Notes: generated by a model not told the origin, from the sequence alone. A stretch of DNA of 46,329 nucleotides from Microbacterium sp. 18062 (GCF_902706225.1 NZ_CACSKB010000034.1:1-46329); one strand, 5' to 3'. Numbered from the stretch's first letter, positions 14,896 through 26,414 are shown. Numbers and translations: made by a program.

Positions 14896-16506
14896 ATGAC
14901 GGTGCAGCAAGCCGCGCAGACGGCCCTCCCCGACGAGCCGCCGCGCGAGTCGCACGCGCGCGGCTGGCGCGGCCCCGGCTGGGGGTTCATCGTCAAGGTG
15001 GTCCTGATGGCCCTCGTGAACGCGCTGGGCGTGATGGCGATCATCTCCGCCCTGAGCGTGCAGTCCTGGCTCATCCTCACGGTCGCCGTCGTGCTGCTGC
15101 TGGTCGCGGACGTGGTCTACTTCACGCGCCGCGCCCTCCCCCTGAAGTACCTCATGCCGGGACTGGTGTTCCTGCTCGTCTTCCAGGTGTTCGTCTTCGG
15201 CTACACCGCCTACATCGCGTTCACGAACTACGGCACCGGTCACGCCGGATCGGTCGAGCAGGCGGTGGACGCCGCGCTGATCCAGGGCGAACGGCGGGTC
15301 GAGGGGTCGGCGACCTACCCGCTCGCGGTCGTCGAGCGCTTCGGCGAGTACGGCTTCGCGATCAACGACGGCGGCGACGTGCTGGTGGGCACCGAGACGC
15401 AGCCGCTCGAGGAGACCGGGTCCGCCCCCGCCGGGGACGCGCCCGACGAGGTCTTCGGCTGGACGATCGTGCCCCGGGCGCAGCTGCTGACCGACCAGAG
15501 CCTGCAGGCGACGATCGAGGCGCTGCGCGTGCCCGTGTCGGACGATCCGAACGACGGCTCCATCCGCACGCGCGACGGATCCTCCGGGCTGGTCTACACA
15601 CCGACCATGCTGTGGGACGACGAGGCGCGCACCATCACCGATACCGTGAACGGCACGGTGTACACGGCCGATGACGCCACCGGCAGCTTCGTCGCCGAGG
15701 ACGGCTCGCGTCTGCCGGCCGGATGGTACGTGGGCGTCGGTCTCGACAACTTCCTGCGCGTGTTCACCGATGCATCCCTCGCCGGGCCCCTGCTCTCGGT
15801 GACGGTCTGGACGTTCGCCTTCGCGATCGGGTCGGTCGTGCTGAGCTTCGCGCTGGGACTCGTCTTCGCCATCGTCTTCAACGACCCGCGGGTGCGCGCC
15901 CGCAAATACCTGAGGACCCTGATCATCCTCCCCTACGCGTTCCCCGCGTTCATGTCGGCGCTGCTGTTCCGCGGCATGTTCAACGCGGAGTTCGGCGTCA
16001 TCAACGACCTGTTCTTCTTCGGCAGCCAGATCAACTGGCTGGGCGACCCGTGGCTGGCGAAGGCCGCGGTGCTCTGGATCAACGTGTGGCTGAGCTTCCC
16101 GTACTGGTTCCTGGTGTGCACCGGCGCCCTGCAGGCGCTCCCGAAGGACACCCTCGAGGCCGCCTCGATCGACGGGGCCGGCAAGTGGCGGCAGTTCCGG
16201 GCGATCGTGCTCCCGCTCCTGCTCGTGTCGACCGCGCCGCTGGCGATCTCGTCGTTCGCCTTCAGCTTCAACAACTTCACCGTCATCTACATGTTCAACG
16301 CCGGCGGTCCCCCCATCCCCGGGGCGCCGTACAGCCTCGGCTCGACCGACATCCTCATCTCCGCGATCTACCGGGTCTCGGGCGTGGCCGGCGGCGCTGC
16401 CGACTACGGACTCGCGAGCGCCCTGTCGATCATCGTGTTCATCGTCGTCGGGATCATCTCGGCGATCGCCTTCCGCCAGACCCGCAAGCTCGAGGAGTAC
16501 CAGTGA
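14896..16506 (+). CDS. Sugar ABC transporter permease, MalF-like
   Basis: 536 residues. Two or three N-terminal membrane segments, a long extracytoplasmic insertion of roughly 160 residues (about 110-275) comparable to the P2 loop of MalF, then the core permease domain with the EAA coupling segment, here LEAASIDGAGKWRQFRAI. CAGGAG precedes the ATG. The long loop fits a transporter that docks a maltose-type binding protein. Together with the next gene it forms the heterodimeric channel; the stop overlaps the next ATG. Confidence 0.92.
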   Translation: MTVQQAAQTALPDEPPRESHARGWRGPGWGFIVKVVLMALVNALGVMAIISALSVQSWLILTVAVVLLLVADVVYFTRRALPLKYLMPGLVFLLVFQVFVFGYTAYIAFTNYGTGHAGSVEQAVDAALIQGERRVEGSATYPLAVVERFGEYGFAINDGGDVLVGTETQPLEETGSAPAGDAPDEVFGWTIVPRAQLLTDQSLQATIEALRVPVSDDPNDGSIRTRDGSSGLVYTPTMLWDDEARTITDTVNGTVYTADDATGSFVAEDGSRLPAGWYVGVGLDNFLRVFTDASLAGPLLSVTVWTFAFAIGSVVLSFALGLVFAIVFNDPRVRARKYLRTLIILPYAFPAFMSALLFRGMFNAEFGVINDLFFFGSQINWLGDPWLAKAAVLWINVWLSFPYWFLVCTGALQALPKDTLEAASIDGAGKWRQFRAIVLPLLLVSTAPLAISSFAFSFNNFTVIYMFNAGGPPIPGAPYSLGSTDILISAIYRVSGVAGGAADYGLASALSIIVFIVVGIISAIAFRQTRKLEEYQ

Positions 16507-17375
16507 TGTCCACGACACGCACTCCCGCCCGTCGCCGCCGCTGGTGGCTCGAGGTCGGCTGGAAGTACCTCTTCGCCGCCGTGGTCGTCTTCTACGCGGT
16601 CTTCCCGCTCCTGTACGTCGTCTCGGCGGCGCTGAACCCGCGCGGCACGCTCTCGGGCTCGACGGCGCTGTTCAGCGCCTTCGACCTGTCGAACTTCGCC
16701 GCGCTCGGCCAGACGAGCTATTGGACATGGGTCGGCAACACCCTGCTGATCGGGGGCATCTCGGCGGTGGGCGCCGTCATCATGGGGGCGGCGGCCGCCT
16801 ACGCATTCTCGCGATTCCGCTTCACCGGCCGTCGGATCAGCCTCACGTCGCTGCTCATCGTGCAGATGTTCCCGCAGGCGCTCGCCTTCGTGGCGATCTT
16901 CCTGATGCTGCTGGCGATCGGCGAGGTGGTCCCGGCGCTCGGCATCAACTCGAAGCTCACCCTCATCTGCGTCTACCTCGGCGGAGCCCTCGGCGCGAAC
17001 ACCTTCCTCATGTACGGGTTCTTCAACACGATCCCGATGGAGATCGACGAGTCGGCCAAGATCGACGGCGCGACGCACGCCCAGATCTTCTGGCGCCTGA
17101 TCATGCCGCTGGTCATGCCGATCCTCGCCGTCGTCGCGCTCCTCGCCTTCATCTCCGCGTTCGGCGACTACATCCTCGCGAAGATCGTGCTGACCTCCGA
17201 GGACAACTGGACGCTTGCCGTCGGGATGTACCAGTGGGTGTCGAACCAGCTCGCCTCGCGCTGGGGGCTGTTCGCCGCCGGCGCCGTGATCGCCGCGATC
17301 CCCGTCCTCGCGCTGTTCCTCTCGCTGCAGCGCTACATCGTCGGCGGGCTCACCCAGGGCTCCGTCAAGGGCTGA
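16506..17375 (+). CDS. Sugar ABC transporter permease, MalG-like
   Basis: 289 residues with six membrane segments and the EAA motif DESAKIDGATHAQIFWRLI that contacts the ATPase. The ATG shares its A with the previous stop (TGATG), giving translational coupling and equal amounts of the two permeases. It ends 30 nt before the GH53 gene, with AAAGGA serving that gene. Confidence 0.93.
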   Translation: MSTTRTPARRRRWWLEVGWKYLFAAVVVFYAVFPLLYVVSAALNPRGTLSGSTALFSAFDLSNFAALGQTSYWTWVGNTLLIGGISAVGAVIMGAAAAYAFSRFRFTGRRISLTSLLIVQMFPQALAFVAIFLMLLAIGEVVPALGINSKLTLICVYLGGALGANTFLMYGFFNTIPMEIDESAKIDGATHAQIFWRLIMPLVMPILAVVALLAFISAFGDYILAKIVLTSEDNWTLAVGMYQWVSNQLASRWGLFAAGAVIAAIPVLALFLSLQRYIVGGLTQGSVKG

Positions 17376-19790
<2,415 letters not shown>

Positions 19791-19826
19791 GACGGGCGCC
19801 GCCCCCTCAGACGGGCGCCGCCGCAC

Positions 19827-19888
19827 CATCCGTGTCTCACTTGAGCATCTCAGAACCGGCATTCCGCTGCACAAGTGAGACACGGATG
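19827..19888. terminator. 17-bp perfect inverted repeat between convergent genes
   Basis: Arms 19827-19843 and 19872-19888 are perfectly complementary around a 28-nt loop. It lies between GH53 (+) and rsmI (-), so it may end transcription from both sides. There is no U-tract, and the long loop also suits a repeat element. Two 13-bp direct repeats (GACGGGCGCCGCC at 19791 and 19810) precede it. Confidence 0.5.
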
Positions 19889-19904
19889 CCGCACGAGTGA
19901 CGGC

Positions 19905-20723
19905 TCAGCCCTTGACGGCGAGCGCGGCCTGGTAGAGCTCGCGCGAGGAGTGCCCGGTCGCGGCGGCGACCTCGCCCGCAGCATCCTTCAGGCGCGTCCC
20001 GGCGCGCACCTGCTCGAGCACCTGGGTGACCGCATCCGGGAACTCCACGCGGGTGCGCTCGGCGCCGGCGACGACCACGACGATCTCGCCGCGCACTCCC
20101 CCGGCGGCCCAGTCGGCGAGCTCGGCGAGCGTTCCCCGAGCCGTCTCCTCGTGCAGTTTGGTGAGCTCCCGCGACACCGACGCCCGGCGGTCGGCGCCGA
20201 ACGCGTCGCGCAGGTCGACGAGCGCCTCTGCGATCCGCGAGGGCGCCTCGAAGAACACGGTCGTGCGCTCCTCGCCGGCCAGTCGCGCGAGCGCCTTGCG
20301 CCGATCGCCGCCCTTGCGCGGCAGGAACCCCTCGAACGCGAACCGGTCGGTGGGCAGACCGGACACCGCGAGCGCCGCGAGCACGGCCGAGGGCCCCGGC
20401 AGCACGGTCACCCCGACCCCCTGCGCGACCGCCTCGGCGACGACGCCGTACCCGGGGTCGCTGACCGTCGGCATGCCGGCGTCGCTGAGGAGCAGGACAT
20501 CCTCGGATGCGGCGCGCCGCACGAGCTCGCCCGCGCGCTGCTTCTCGTTGTGATCGTGCAGCGCCACCAGCTGCGGACGGTTCTCCACCCCGAGCGCGGC
20601 CAGCAGCCGCTGGGTCGTGCGGGTGTCCTCGGCGGCGATGACGGTCGCCGCCTCGAGCGCCTCGACCAGGCGCCGCGTCGCATCTCCCAGGTTGCCGATG
20701 GGCGTCGCCGCGAGGATGATCAC
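19905..20723 (-). CDS. rsmI: 16S rRNA 2'-O-methyltransferase RsmI
   Basis: 272-residue SAM-dependent enzyme that methylates the ribose of C1402 in 16S rRNA. Tetrapyrrole-methylase fold: start VIILAATPIGNLGDA, then AEDTRTTQRLL, LLSDAGMPTVSDPG and FFEAPSRI, as in the family. The frame is open upstream, but the GTG at 20723 begins directly at the first beta strand and lies 6 nt behind TATGCT, so the message is probably leaderless. It is divergent from the mannosyltransferase gene with only 23 bp between start codons. Confidence 0.96.
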   Translation of the reverse strand: MIILAATPIGNLGDATRRLVEALEAATVIAAEDTRTTQRLLAALGVENRPQLVALHDHNEKQRAGELVRRAASEDVLLLSDAGMPTVSDPGYGVVAEAVAQGVGVTVLPGPSAVLAALAVSGLPTDRFAFEGFLPRKGGDRRKALARLAGEERTTVFFEAPSRIAEALVDLRDAFGADRRASVSRELTKLHEETARGTLAELADWAAGGVRGEIVVVVAGAERTRVEFPDAVTQVLEQVRAGTRLKDAAGEVAAATGHSSRELYQAALAVKG

Positions 20724-20729
20724 GGCCCC

Positions 20730-20739
20730 AGCATAAGCT
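20730..20739. promoter_or_regulatory. Overlapping divergent -10 elements of rsmI and the mannosyltransferase gene
   Basis: The ten bases AGCATAAGCT contain TAAGCT reading right (20734-20739, 7 nt before GTG 20747) and TATGCT reading left (20735-20730, 6 nt before GTG 20723). The two hexamers share the central TA, so polymerase cannot occupy both at once. Confidence 0.6.
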
Positions 20740-20746
20740 GGGCGTC

Positions 20747-22300
20747 GTGACCACGAGCGCCCCGCCGTTGCTGCCGACGACGAGCCCGTCGATCTACGAC
20801 CGCCGGATGTCACGGGTGCGTTCGAGCCCGGTCCTCGCCCGCCGGATCGACCTCTGGGCACCGATCGCGGTCACCCTGCTCGCCGCCCTCGCCCGGTTCG
20901 CGAACCTCGGCCATCCCCAGGCCGTCGTCTTCGACGAGACCTACTACGTGAAGGACTCGTGGTCGCAGTGGAACCTGGGATACACCGCGAAATGGCCGGA
21001 CGGCGCCGACGAGGCGTTCGCGTCCGGCGATCCGTCGGGCTTCCTGACGGAGGCGAGCTTCTCGGTCCACCCGCCCCTCGGGCGCTGGCTCATCGGCGCC
21101 GGCATGTGGCTGTTCGGCGCGGACAGCGCCTTCGGCTGGCGGTTCTCGGTCGCGCTGTTCGGCACCGCGACCGTGCTGCTGGTCTACCTCGTCGCCAAGA
21201 CCCTCACCGGCTCCACGCCGCTCGCGACCGTGGCCGGGTTCCTGCTCGCGATCGACGGTCTCTCGATCGTGCTGAGCCGCGTCGCGCTGCTCGACGGCTT
21301 GCTCGCGTTCTTCACCCTCCTCGCGTTCTGGTTCGTGCTCCTCGACCGGCGACGGCATCCGGCCCGGCTCGCCGCGAGGCTGGACCTCTCCGCGGACGAT
21401 CCGCCGCCGTGGGGACCGGTGCTCTGGAACCGCCCGTGGCTGTTCGCCGCGGGGGCCGCCGCCGGCGCCGCGACCGGAGTCAAATGGTCGGGGCTGTACG
21501 TGCTCGCCGCCCTCGGGGTCTACGCCGTGGTCGCCGACGCGCTCGCGCGCCGGCGCCTGGGCGTCCTCTACTGGCCCGCCGACGCCATCCGGCAGGGTGC
21601 CGTCTCGTTCGTGCTCCTGGTGCCGGTCGCGTTCGTGGTGTACCTCGCGTCGTGGACCGGATGGCTCGTGAGCTCCGGCGGCTGGGACCGGCAGAGCGGC
21701 GCGACGGACGCGGCCACGGGGTTCTGGGCGTGGGTGCCGACGCCGCTGCAGAGCCTGTGGAACTACCACGAGGCGATGTATGCGTTCCATGTGGGCCTGT
21801 CGACCCCGCACGGCTACGAGAGCCCGGCCTGGCAATGGCCGCTGCTCGTGCGGCCGACCTCGATGTTCTGGGAGCAGGACGGCGACACGGTGCAGGCCGT
21901 GTCGAGCATCCCGAATCCGCTGCTGTGGTGGGCGGGCGTCGCCGCCGCCGCCCTGCTCGCGGTGCTGTTCGTGCGGCGCCGGGACTGGCGGGCGGCCTTC
22001 GTGCTCACCGCGATCACCGCGACCTATCTGCCGTGGCTGATGTACCCGGAGCGCACGATCTTCCAGTTCTACACGGTCGTGATCGCGCCGTTCCTCGTGC
22101 TGGCGATCGCGCTGGCGGCGCGGGAGGTCGCCGGTGCCCCGGCGGCGAGCGTCGAACGTCGCCTGAGCGGTCAGCGCGTCGTGTGGACCTTCCTGATCGT
22201 CGTCACCGTGCTGTCGGCGTTCTGGTATCCGGTGTGGTCGGCGATCCCGGTGCCGTACGACTTCTGGCGCCTGCACAACTGGCTGCCGACCTGGGTCTGA
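20747..22300 (+). CDS. Protein O-mannosyltransferase (PMT family)
   Basis: 517-residue polytopic membrane enzyme of the GT39/PMT family that moves mannose from polyprenyl-phosphate-mannose to Ser/Thr of proteins as they cross the membrane by Sec. The catalytic Asp-Glu pair is D63-E64 in VVFDETYYVKD in the first external loop, followed by HPPLGRW; about 10 further hydrophobic segments are visible. The divergent rsmI-pmt pair is, as I remember it, conserved in many actinobacteria. Start GTG at 20747, leaderless. Secreted proteins of this window (GH53 with its Ser/Thr-rich parts, the giant Ig protein) are possible substrates, but that is inference. Confidence 0.93.
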   Translation: MTTSAPPLLPTTSPSIYDRRMSRVRSSPVLARRIDLWAPIAVTLLAALARFANLGHPQAVVFDETYYVKDSWSQWNLGYTAKWPDGADEAFASGDPSGFLTEASFSVHPPLGRWLIGAGMWLFGADSAFGWRFSVALFGTATVLLVYLVAKTLTGSTPLATVAGFLLAIDGLSIVLSRVALLDGLLAFFTLLAFWFVLLDRRRHPARLAARLDLSADDPPPWGPVLWNRPWLFAAGAAAGAATGVKWSGLYVLAALGVYAVVADALARRRLGVLYWPADAIRQGAVSFVLLVPVAFVVYLASWTGWLVSSGGWDRQSGATDAATGFWAWVPTPLQSLWNYHEAMYAFHVGLSTPHGYESPAWQWPLLVRPTSMFWEQDGDTVQAVSSIPNPLLWWAGVAAAALLAVLFVRRRDWRAAFVLTAITATYLPWLMYPERTIFQFYTVVIAPFLVLAIALAAREVAGAPAASVERRLSGQRVVWTFLIVVTVLSAFWYPVWSAIPVPYDFWRLHNWLPTWV

Positions 22301-22337
22301 CCGCGCCCCGCCCCGCACCCTCGAGTGACCCAAACTG

Positions 22338-22410
22338 CCGCGAGAAACCAGTTCCACCGCGAGACTCCCCGCATAACGCGATGTCCCGGGACGCATCTGG
22401 TTTCTCGCGG
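22338..22410. terminator. 14-bp perfect inverted repeat between convergent genes
   Basis: CCGCGAGAAACCAG (22338-22351) and CTGGTTTCTCGCGG (22397-22410) with a 45-nt loop, between the mannosyltransferase (+) and MarR (-) genes. Same style as the element at 19827: perfect arms and a long loop. Confidence 0.45.
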
Positions 22411-22445
22411 GTGTGGGAGCGGAGCCGGAGCGGAGCCGGCGGGGG

Positions 22446-22973
22446 TCACGCGTGTTCGTCGAGGGGCGGGGCGGGGGTCACGCCGTCGATGGCGGTCTGC
22501 AGCCGCTCGAGACACTCGATCACGATGCTCGTCTCCTCGGGCGACATGTCGACGACGGCGGACAGCATCCGCTCGTGCATGCCACCGAGGGTCTCCCGCA
22601 CCTCGTGGTCGGTGTCGACCGTCGGGATGACGTAGATGCTGCGACGGTCCGTCGCATGACGTTCCCGGCGCACGTGGCCCGACGCGGCGAGCCGGTCGAC
22701 GATCGCCGTCATGGATGCGGTCGACACGGCGAGATAGCGGGCGAGCTCGCCCGGCGACACGAGCTGTCCGTTCCGCTGGGCCTTGAGCAGATAGCGCAGG
22801 ACGAGCAGATCGTTCTCACCCATCCCCATCGACTCGCGCGTGCGCCGGCGCATGGCGACCTCGGCGGCCCGGTAGAGCCGGAACGCCTGCAGCAGATCGA
22901 CGGCACGGCGACGGCGGGCATCGTCGCCGTCCGCGAACCAGTATCCGCTGTTCGGCTCGGTCGGGTCCGGCAT
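22446..22973 (-). CDS. MarR-family transcriptional regulator
   Basis: 175 residues with a winged helix-turn-helix: MGMGENDLLVLRYLLKAQRNG, LVSPGELARYLAVSTASMTAIVDRLAASGHVRRERHATDRRSIYV, the last with the D-R-R wing typical of MarR. The ATG at 22973 is chosen, rather than upstream starts, because TATCAT lies 7 nt before it. It may bind a small phenolic or glycoside ligand. It is divergent from the TetR gene, and the transporter operon further right is a plausible target of either. Confidence 0.88.
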   Translation of the reverse strand: MPDPTEPNSGYWFADGDDARRRRAVDLLQAFRLYRAAEVAMRRRTRESMGMGENDLLVLRYLLKAQRNGQLVSPGELARYLAVSTASMTAIVDRLAASGHVRRERHATDRRSIYVIPTVDTDHEVRETLGGMHERMLSAVVDMSPEETSIVIECLERLQTAIDGVTPAPPLDEHA

Positions 22974-22980
22974 GAGATAG

Positions 22981-22986
22981 ATGATA
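22981..22986 (-). promoter_or_regulatory. -10 element of the MarR gene within short repeats
   Basis: TATCAT ends 7 nt before the ATG. The surrounding AGATAGATGATAGATG is a run of overlapping GATAGATG-like repeats that could also bind the regulator. Confidence 0.4.
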
Positions 22987-23092
22987 GATGCGCCCGCCGA
23001 GGTCCACCGAGCGCCGAGGGGCTGCCGTCGGAACTCTGCCGCGGCCGCCTCGGTCCTGAGATCCCGCACCCGGGTCATGCCACACTTGCCGA

Positions 23093-23692
23093 ATGCCGGA
23101 GAATGCCGCACGCCCCTCGAAGCGGGGCCCGTATGCCCGGGGGCGCAAGAACCGTCAGCTGATCCTCGACGCGGCCATGGAGGTGATCGGCGACAAGGGA
23201 TACAACTCGACCCTCCTGCAGGACATCGCCGCCGAGGTGGGCATCACTCCGGCGGGGATCCTGCATCACTTCGAGTCCAAGGAGGCGCTGCTGGCCGAGG
23301 TGCTGCGGGAGCGCGACACGGTCAACCGGCAGAGGTTCGCCGGCGGAGACGAGCAGTACCCGATGACGGTCCATGTCATGCGGCACAATGCCGGCGTCCC
23401 CGGTCTGATCCAGCTGTATGTGAGCACCGTGGCCGCGGCGTCCGACCCCCACCATCCGCTGCGGGAGTACCTCCTCGAACGCGATGCCGAGATCCTCGAG
23501 AGCGTGAAGGCCGATATCGTCCGTCGGCAGGAAGCGGGCACGGTGAACCCCGGCGTCGACGCAGAGAAGTTCGCCCGCGTGCTCGTCTCCCTCTCGGACG
23601 GCCTGCAGGCCCAGTGGACGATCGACTCGACCATCGATCTGCCCGGAGTGCTGGAGTGGCTCTGGGAGACCCTCGCCGCTCCCCCGCGGTGA
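23093..23692 (+). CDS. TetR-family transcriptional regulator
   Basis: 199 residues: N-terminal helix-turn-helix (RQLILDAAMEVIGDKGYNSTLLQDIAAEVGITPAGILHHFESKEALL, about 21-67) and a C-terminal helical ligand domain. GITPAGILHHF is the recognition helix region. A weak CACACT 6 nt before the ATG suggests another leaderless start. It lies directly upstream of, and in line with, the binding-protein/GH3 operon, which starts 179 nt downstream and is its most likely target. Confidence 0.9.
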   Translation: MPENAARPSKRGPYARGRKNRQLILDAAMEVIGDKGYNSTLLQDIAAEVGITPAGILHHFESKEALLAEVLRERDTVNRQRFAGGDEQYPMTVHVMRHNAGVPGLIQLYVSTVAAASDPHHPLREYLLERDAEILESVKADIVRRQEAGTVNPGVDAEKFARVLVSLSDGLQAQWTIDSTIDLPGVLEWLWETLAAPPR

Positions 23693-23769
23693 CCGCGGCA
23701 CGAGCCACCTCCGCTCCGGCCCCGACGTTCCGATGCCCGGATCGGGCGCGGCGGTGATCGCCGTGCCCG

Positions 23770-23798
23770 TTGCGCGAACACTGATTCTGATTTAGCTT
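23770..23798 (+). promoter_or_regulatory. Promoter of the Opp-type transporter operon
   Basis: TTGCGC (23770-23775), 17-nt spacer, TAGCTT (23793-23798): the best-formed promoter in the window. Transcription would start near 23805, giving a leader of about 67 nt. An 11-bp palindrome GTGCGACGCAC at 23820-23830 in the leader may be an operator. Confidence 0.55.
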
Positions 23799-23871
23799 TG
23801 GAGAGCGGCGCGCATCAGCGTGCGACGCACCTGCTCACAACGACGACGACGTACCGAGAGTTGAGGCGAAG

Positions 23872-25416
23872 ATGCCCAGGAGACATGGATTCGGTGTGCT
23901 GTCCGCGGCGGTGGCCGCGGCGCTGATGCTGACCGCGTGCGGTTCGGCGGGAGACGAGCCGACCGGGGATGACGGGGCGGCCGGTTCGGCCCCGCTGCTG
24001 CGGATCGGCACGATGCTCGAGCCCACCAGCTGGGATCCGGCCCAGGCGAACGAGGGGCATCCGCTGCCGTTCTACCAGCCCGTCTACGACTCGCTCATCA
24101 CCCGCGCCCCGGACGGAACGCTCGAGCCGATGCTCGCAACCGACTGGCGGGTGGGCGACGACCTGCTCTCGCTCACCCTCACGCTCGAGGAGGGCGTCAC
24201 GTTCACCGACGGAGCGGTGCTCGACGCCGATGCCGTGAAGCGGAACCTCGAGCATTTCGCGGCCGCGGGCGGTCCCATGGCATCCAATCTGGCGTCCGTG
24301 GACAGCATCGACACCCCCGACGACTCGACCGTGATCCTGAACCTCGCCGAACCCGACCCGCTCCTGCCCTACTGGCTGAGCGGGCCCGCCGGGCTGATCG
24401 CCAGCCCCGAGGCAGTCGGCGGCGAGGCCATCGTCACGAGCCCGGTCGGCTCGGGTCCGTACACTCTCGACGAGGCCTCGACGGTGGTCGGGTCCAACAT
24501 CGTCTACGTCCGCAACGAGGACCACTGGGGCGAGGAACTCCCCTTCGACCGCATCGAGATCGCGGTCATGACCGATGAGACCGCCCGTCTGAACGCGCTC
24601 AAGTCGGGGCAGATCGACGTCGCCTTCCTCCAGCGCGGCGCCTCCGCCGTGGAGGCGGCCGGCGCCGGCTTCGTCAGCGAACCGCACGACATCGACTGGG
24701 AAGGGCTTCTGTTCTTCGACCGGGACGGGGCGATGATGTCGGAGCTGGCCGACGTGCGGGTCCGCGAAGCGCTGACCGTGGCCGTCGACCGCGAGGCGAT
24801 CCTGGAGACCGTCCAGAACGGCCAGGGGCAGATCACGAGCCAGATCTTCGGCGCGGAGTCGCTCGGGTACATCCCAGAGCTGGACGACGCGTACGCCTAC
24901 GACCCGGAGCGTGCGCAGGATCTCCTGAGCGACGCGGGCGCGGAGGACCTCGTCGTCACCCTGCCGATCAGCCCGGCGCTCGACCCCGCGATCTACGAGG
25001 CGATCATCCAGGACTGGACCGATGTCGGGATCACGGTGAACCGCCACGAGTGGGGACCCGGCCAGGCGCTGCCGGCGATGATGAGCGGCGAGGTGCCGCT
25101 GGCCTACATGGCGATCGCCCGCCAGATCGACTGGGGTCAGGTGCCCTACATCCTCGCCCCGGATGCCGGCTGGAACCCCTTCGGGACCGAAGACCCCGAG
25201 CTGTCGGAGCTCTTCGTGCAGCTGCAGTGGGCCGCCACCGAGGATGAGACGCGCGAGGCGTCGCAGAAGATCAACGAGTACCTCGTCGAGAACTTCTGGT
25301 TCAGCCCCTTCTACCGTCTGGACAAGCACCTCTACCACGACGCAGACACGGTCGTCGTGGAGAACCAAAGCGGCAACGTCGTTCCGTTCATCTACAACTA
25401 CAGCCCCGCAGGCTGA
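23872..25416 (+). CDS. ABC transporter substrate-binding lipoprotein, family 5 (Opp/Dpp type)
   Basis: 514 residues. Signal peptide with lipobox LTAC, acylated C23, then an SBP_bac_5 domain (WDPAQANEGHPLPFYQPVYDSL; LTLEEGVTFTDGAVLDADAVKRNLEHF; VREALTVAVDREAI). Family 5 members bind peptides, nickel chelates or oligosaccharides. The operon ends in a GH3 glycosidase and contains no peptidase, which favours a glycoside ligand. GAGG upstream of the ATG. A perfect 12-bp hairpin follows before the permease gene. Confidence 0.92.
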   Translation: MPRRHGFGVLSAAVAAALMLTACGSAGDEPTGDDGAAGSAPLLRIGTMLEPTSWDPAQANEGHPLPFYQPVYDSLITRAPDGTLEPMLATDWRVGDDLLSLTLTLEEGVTFTDGAVLDADAVKRNLEHFAAAGGPMASNLASVDSIDTPDDSTVILNLAEPDPLLPYWLSGPAGLIASPEAVGGEAIVTSPVGSGPYTLDEASTVVGSNIVYVRNEDHWGEELPFDRIEIAVMTDETARLNALKSGQIDVAFLQRGASAVEAAGAGFVSEPHDIDWEGLLFFDRDGAMMSELADVRVREALTVAVDREAILETVQNGQGQITSQIFGAESLGYIPELDDAYAYDPERAQDLLSDAGAEDLVVTLPISPALDPAIYEAIIQDWTDVGITVNRHEWGPGQALPAMMSGEVPLAYMAIARQIDWGQVPYILAPDAGWNPFGTEDPELSELFVQLQWAATEDETREASQKINEYLVENFWFSPFYRLDKHLYHDADTVVVENQSGNVVPFIYNYSPAG

Positions 25417-25428
25417 CCTCATCTCGAG

Positions 25429-25460
25429 GAGGGTGCGCCGTCTCCGGCCGGCGCACCCTC
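25429..25460 (+). promoter_or_regulatory. Intercistronic hairpin between binding protein and permease
   Basis: GAGGGTGCGCCG (25429-25440) and CGGCGCACCCTC (25449-25460) pair perfectly over an 8-nt loop, 12 nt after the binding-protein stop. Probably protects the upstream mRNA and lowers permease expression. The permease ribosome site GGGGGA starts right after the right arm. Confidence 0.65.
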
Positions 25461-25472
25461 GGGGGACCCATC

Positions 25473-26414
25473 GTGATCTCGTTCATCCTCAAGCGCCTCG
25501 TCTCGGCGGTCGCGCTTCTGCTGGCGATCTCCTTCATCGCCTTCATGCTGCTGGCGCCCGCCGCCGGCGACATCGCGCGCAACATCCTCGGCGAGGCGGC
25601 ATCGGCGGAGCAGGTCGCCATGCTCGAGGCAAGCCTGGGTCTGGACCAGCCGGCTCTGGTCCAGTTCGCGCTCTGGCTCGGCGACGCCGTCACCGGTGAC
25701 CTCGGCGCCTCGTACTTCACCCGCCAGCCGGTCTGGAACTCGATCGTCACCCGGCTGCCGGTGACGCTGAGCGTCATCGTGCTGGTCACGGTCCTGACCG
25801 GGCTGGTCGCCTTCGCACTGGGCACCTGGGCCGCCGTCGCCCGCGGAGCCGTCGACCGCGTCCTGCTCTTCCTCATCACCCTGGGCGACGCCCTCCCCGC
25901 GTTCATCCTCGCGCTGCTGTTCGTCAACGTCTTCGCGTTGTGGCTCGGATGGTTCCCCGCGACCGGATACGTTCCGATCGCCGAGTCCGCCGGGGGATGG
26001 ATCTGGTCGCTCGTGCTGCCGGTGACCGCACTGACGATCCTCGGCGTCGCGGGGGTGGCGCAGCAGGTGCGCAGCTCCACCATCGGCGTCCTGCACATGG
26101 ACTTCATCCGAACGCTCCGAAGCAGAGGGCTGTCGGAGCGGCGCATCGTCCTGACCAGCGTCCTGCGCAACTCGTCGACGAACGGCCTGACCGCTCTGGC
26201 CGTCCAGATCGTCGGCATCCTCGGCGGATCGGTCATCATCGAGCAGATCTTCGCTCTGCCCGGTCTGGGAAGCCTGGTGATCGAGTCGACCGTGCGAACC
26301 GACATCCCGCTGATCCTCGGCATCGTCATGACCTACGTGCTCATCGTCCTCGTCATCAATCTGCTGGTCGACATCGCCGTCGCCGCCCTCAACCCGAAGG
26401 TGCGCCTGTCATGA
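25473..26414 (+). CDS. ABC transporter permease, DppB-like
   Basis: 313 residues, six membrane segments. Typical DppB features: ISFILKRLVSAVALLLAISF at the start, an external loop with AEQVAMLEASLGLDQPALVQF, and the EAA coupling segment MDFIRTLRSRGLSERRIVL. GTG start behind GGGGGA. Its stop overlaps the next ATG (ATGA). Confidence 0.93.
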   Translation: MISFILKRLVSAVALLLAISFIAFMLLAPAAGDIARNILGEAASAEQVAMLEASLGLDQPALVQFALWLGDAVTGDLGASYFTRQPVWNSIVTRLPVTLSVIVLVTVLTGLVAFALGTWAAVARGAVDRVLLFLITLGDALPAFILALLFVNVFALWLGWFPATGYVPIAESAGGWIWSLVLPVTALTILGVAGVAQQVRSSTIGVLHMDFIRTLRSRGLSERRIVLTSVLRNSSTNGLTALAVQIVGILGGSVIIEQIFALPGLGSLVIESTVRTDIPLILGIVMTYVLIVLVINLLVDIAVAALNPKVRLS

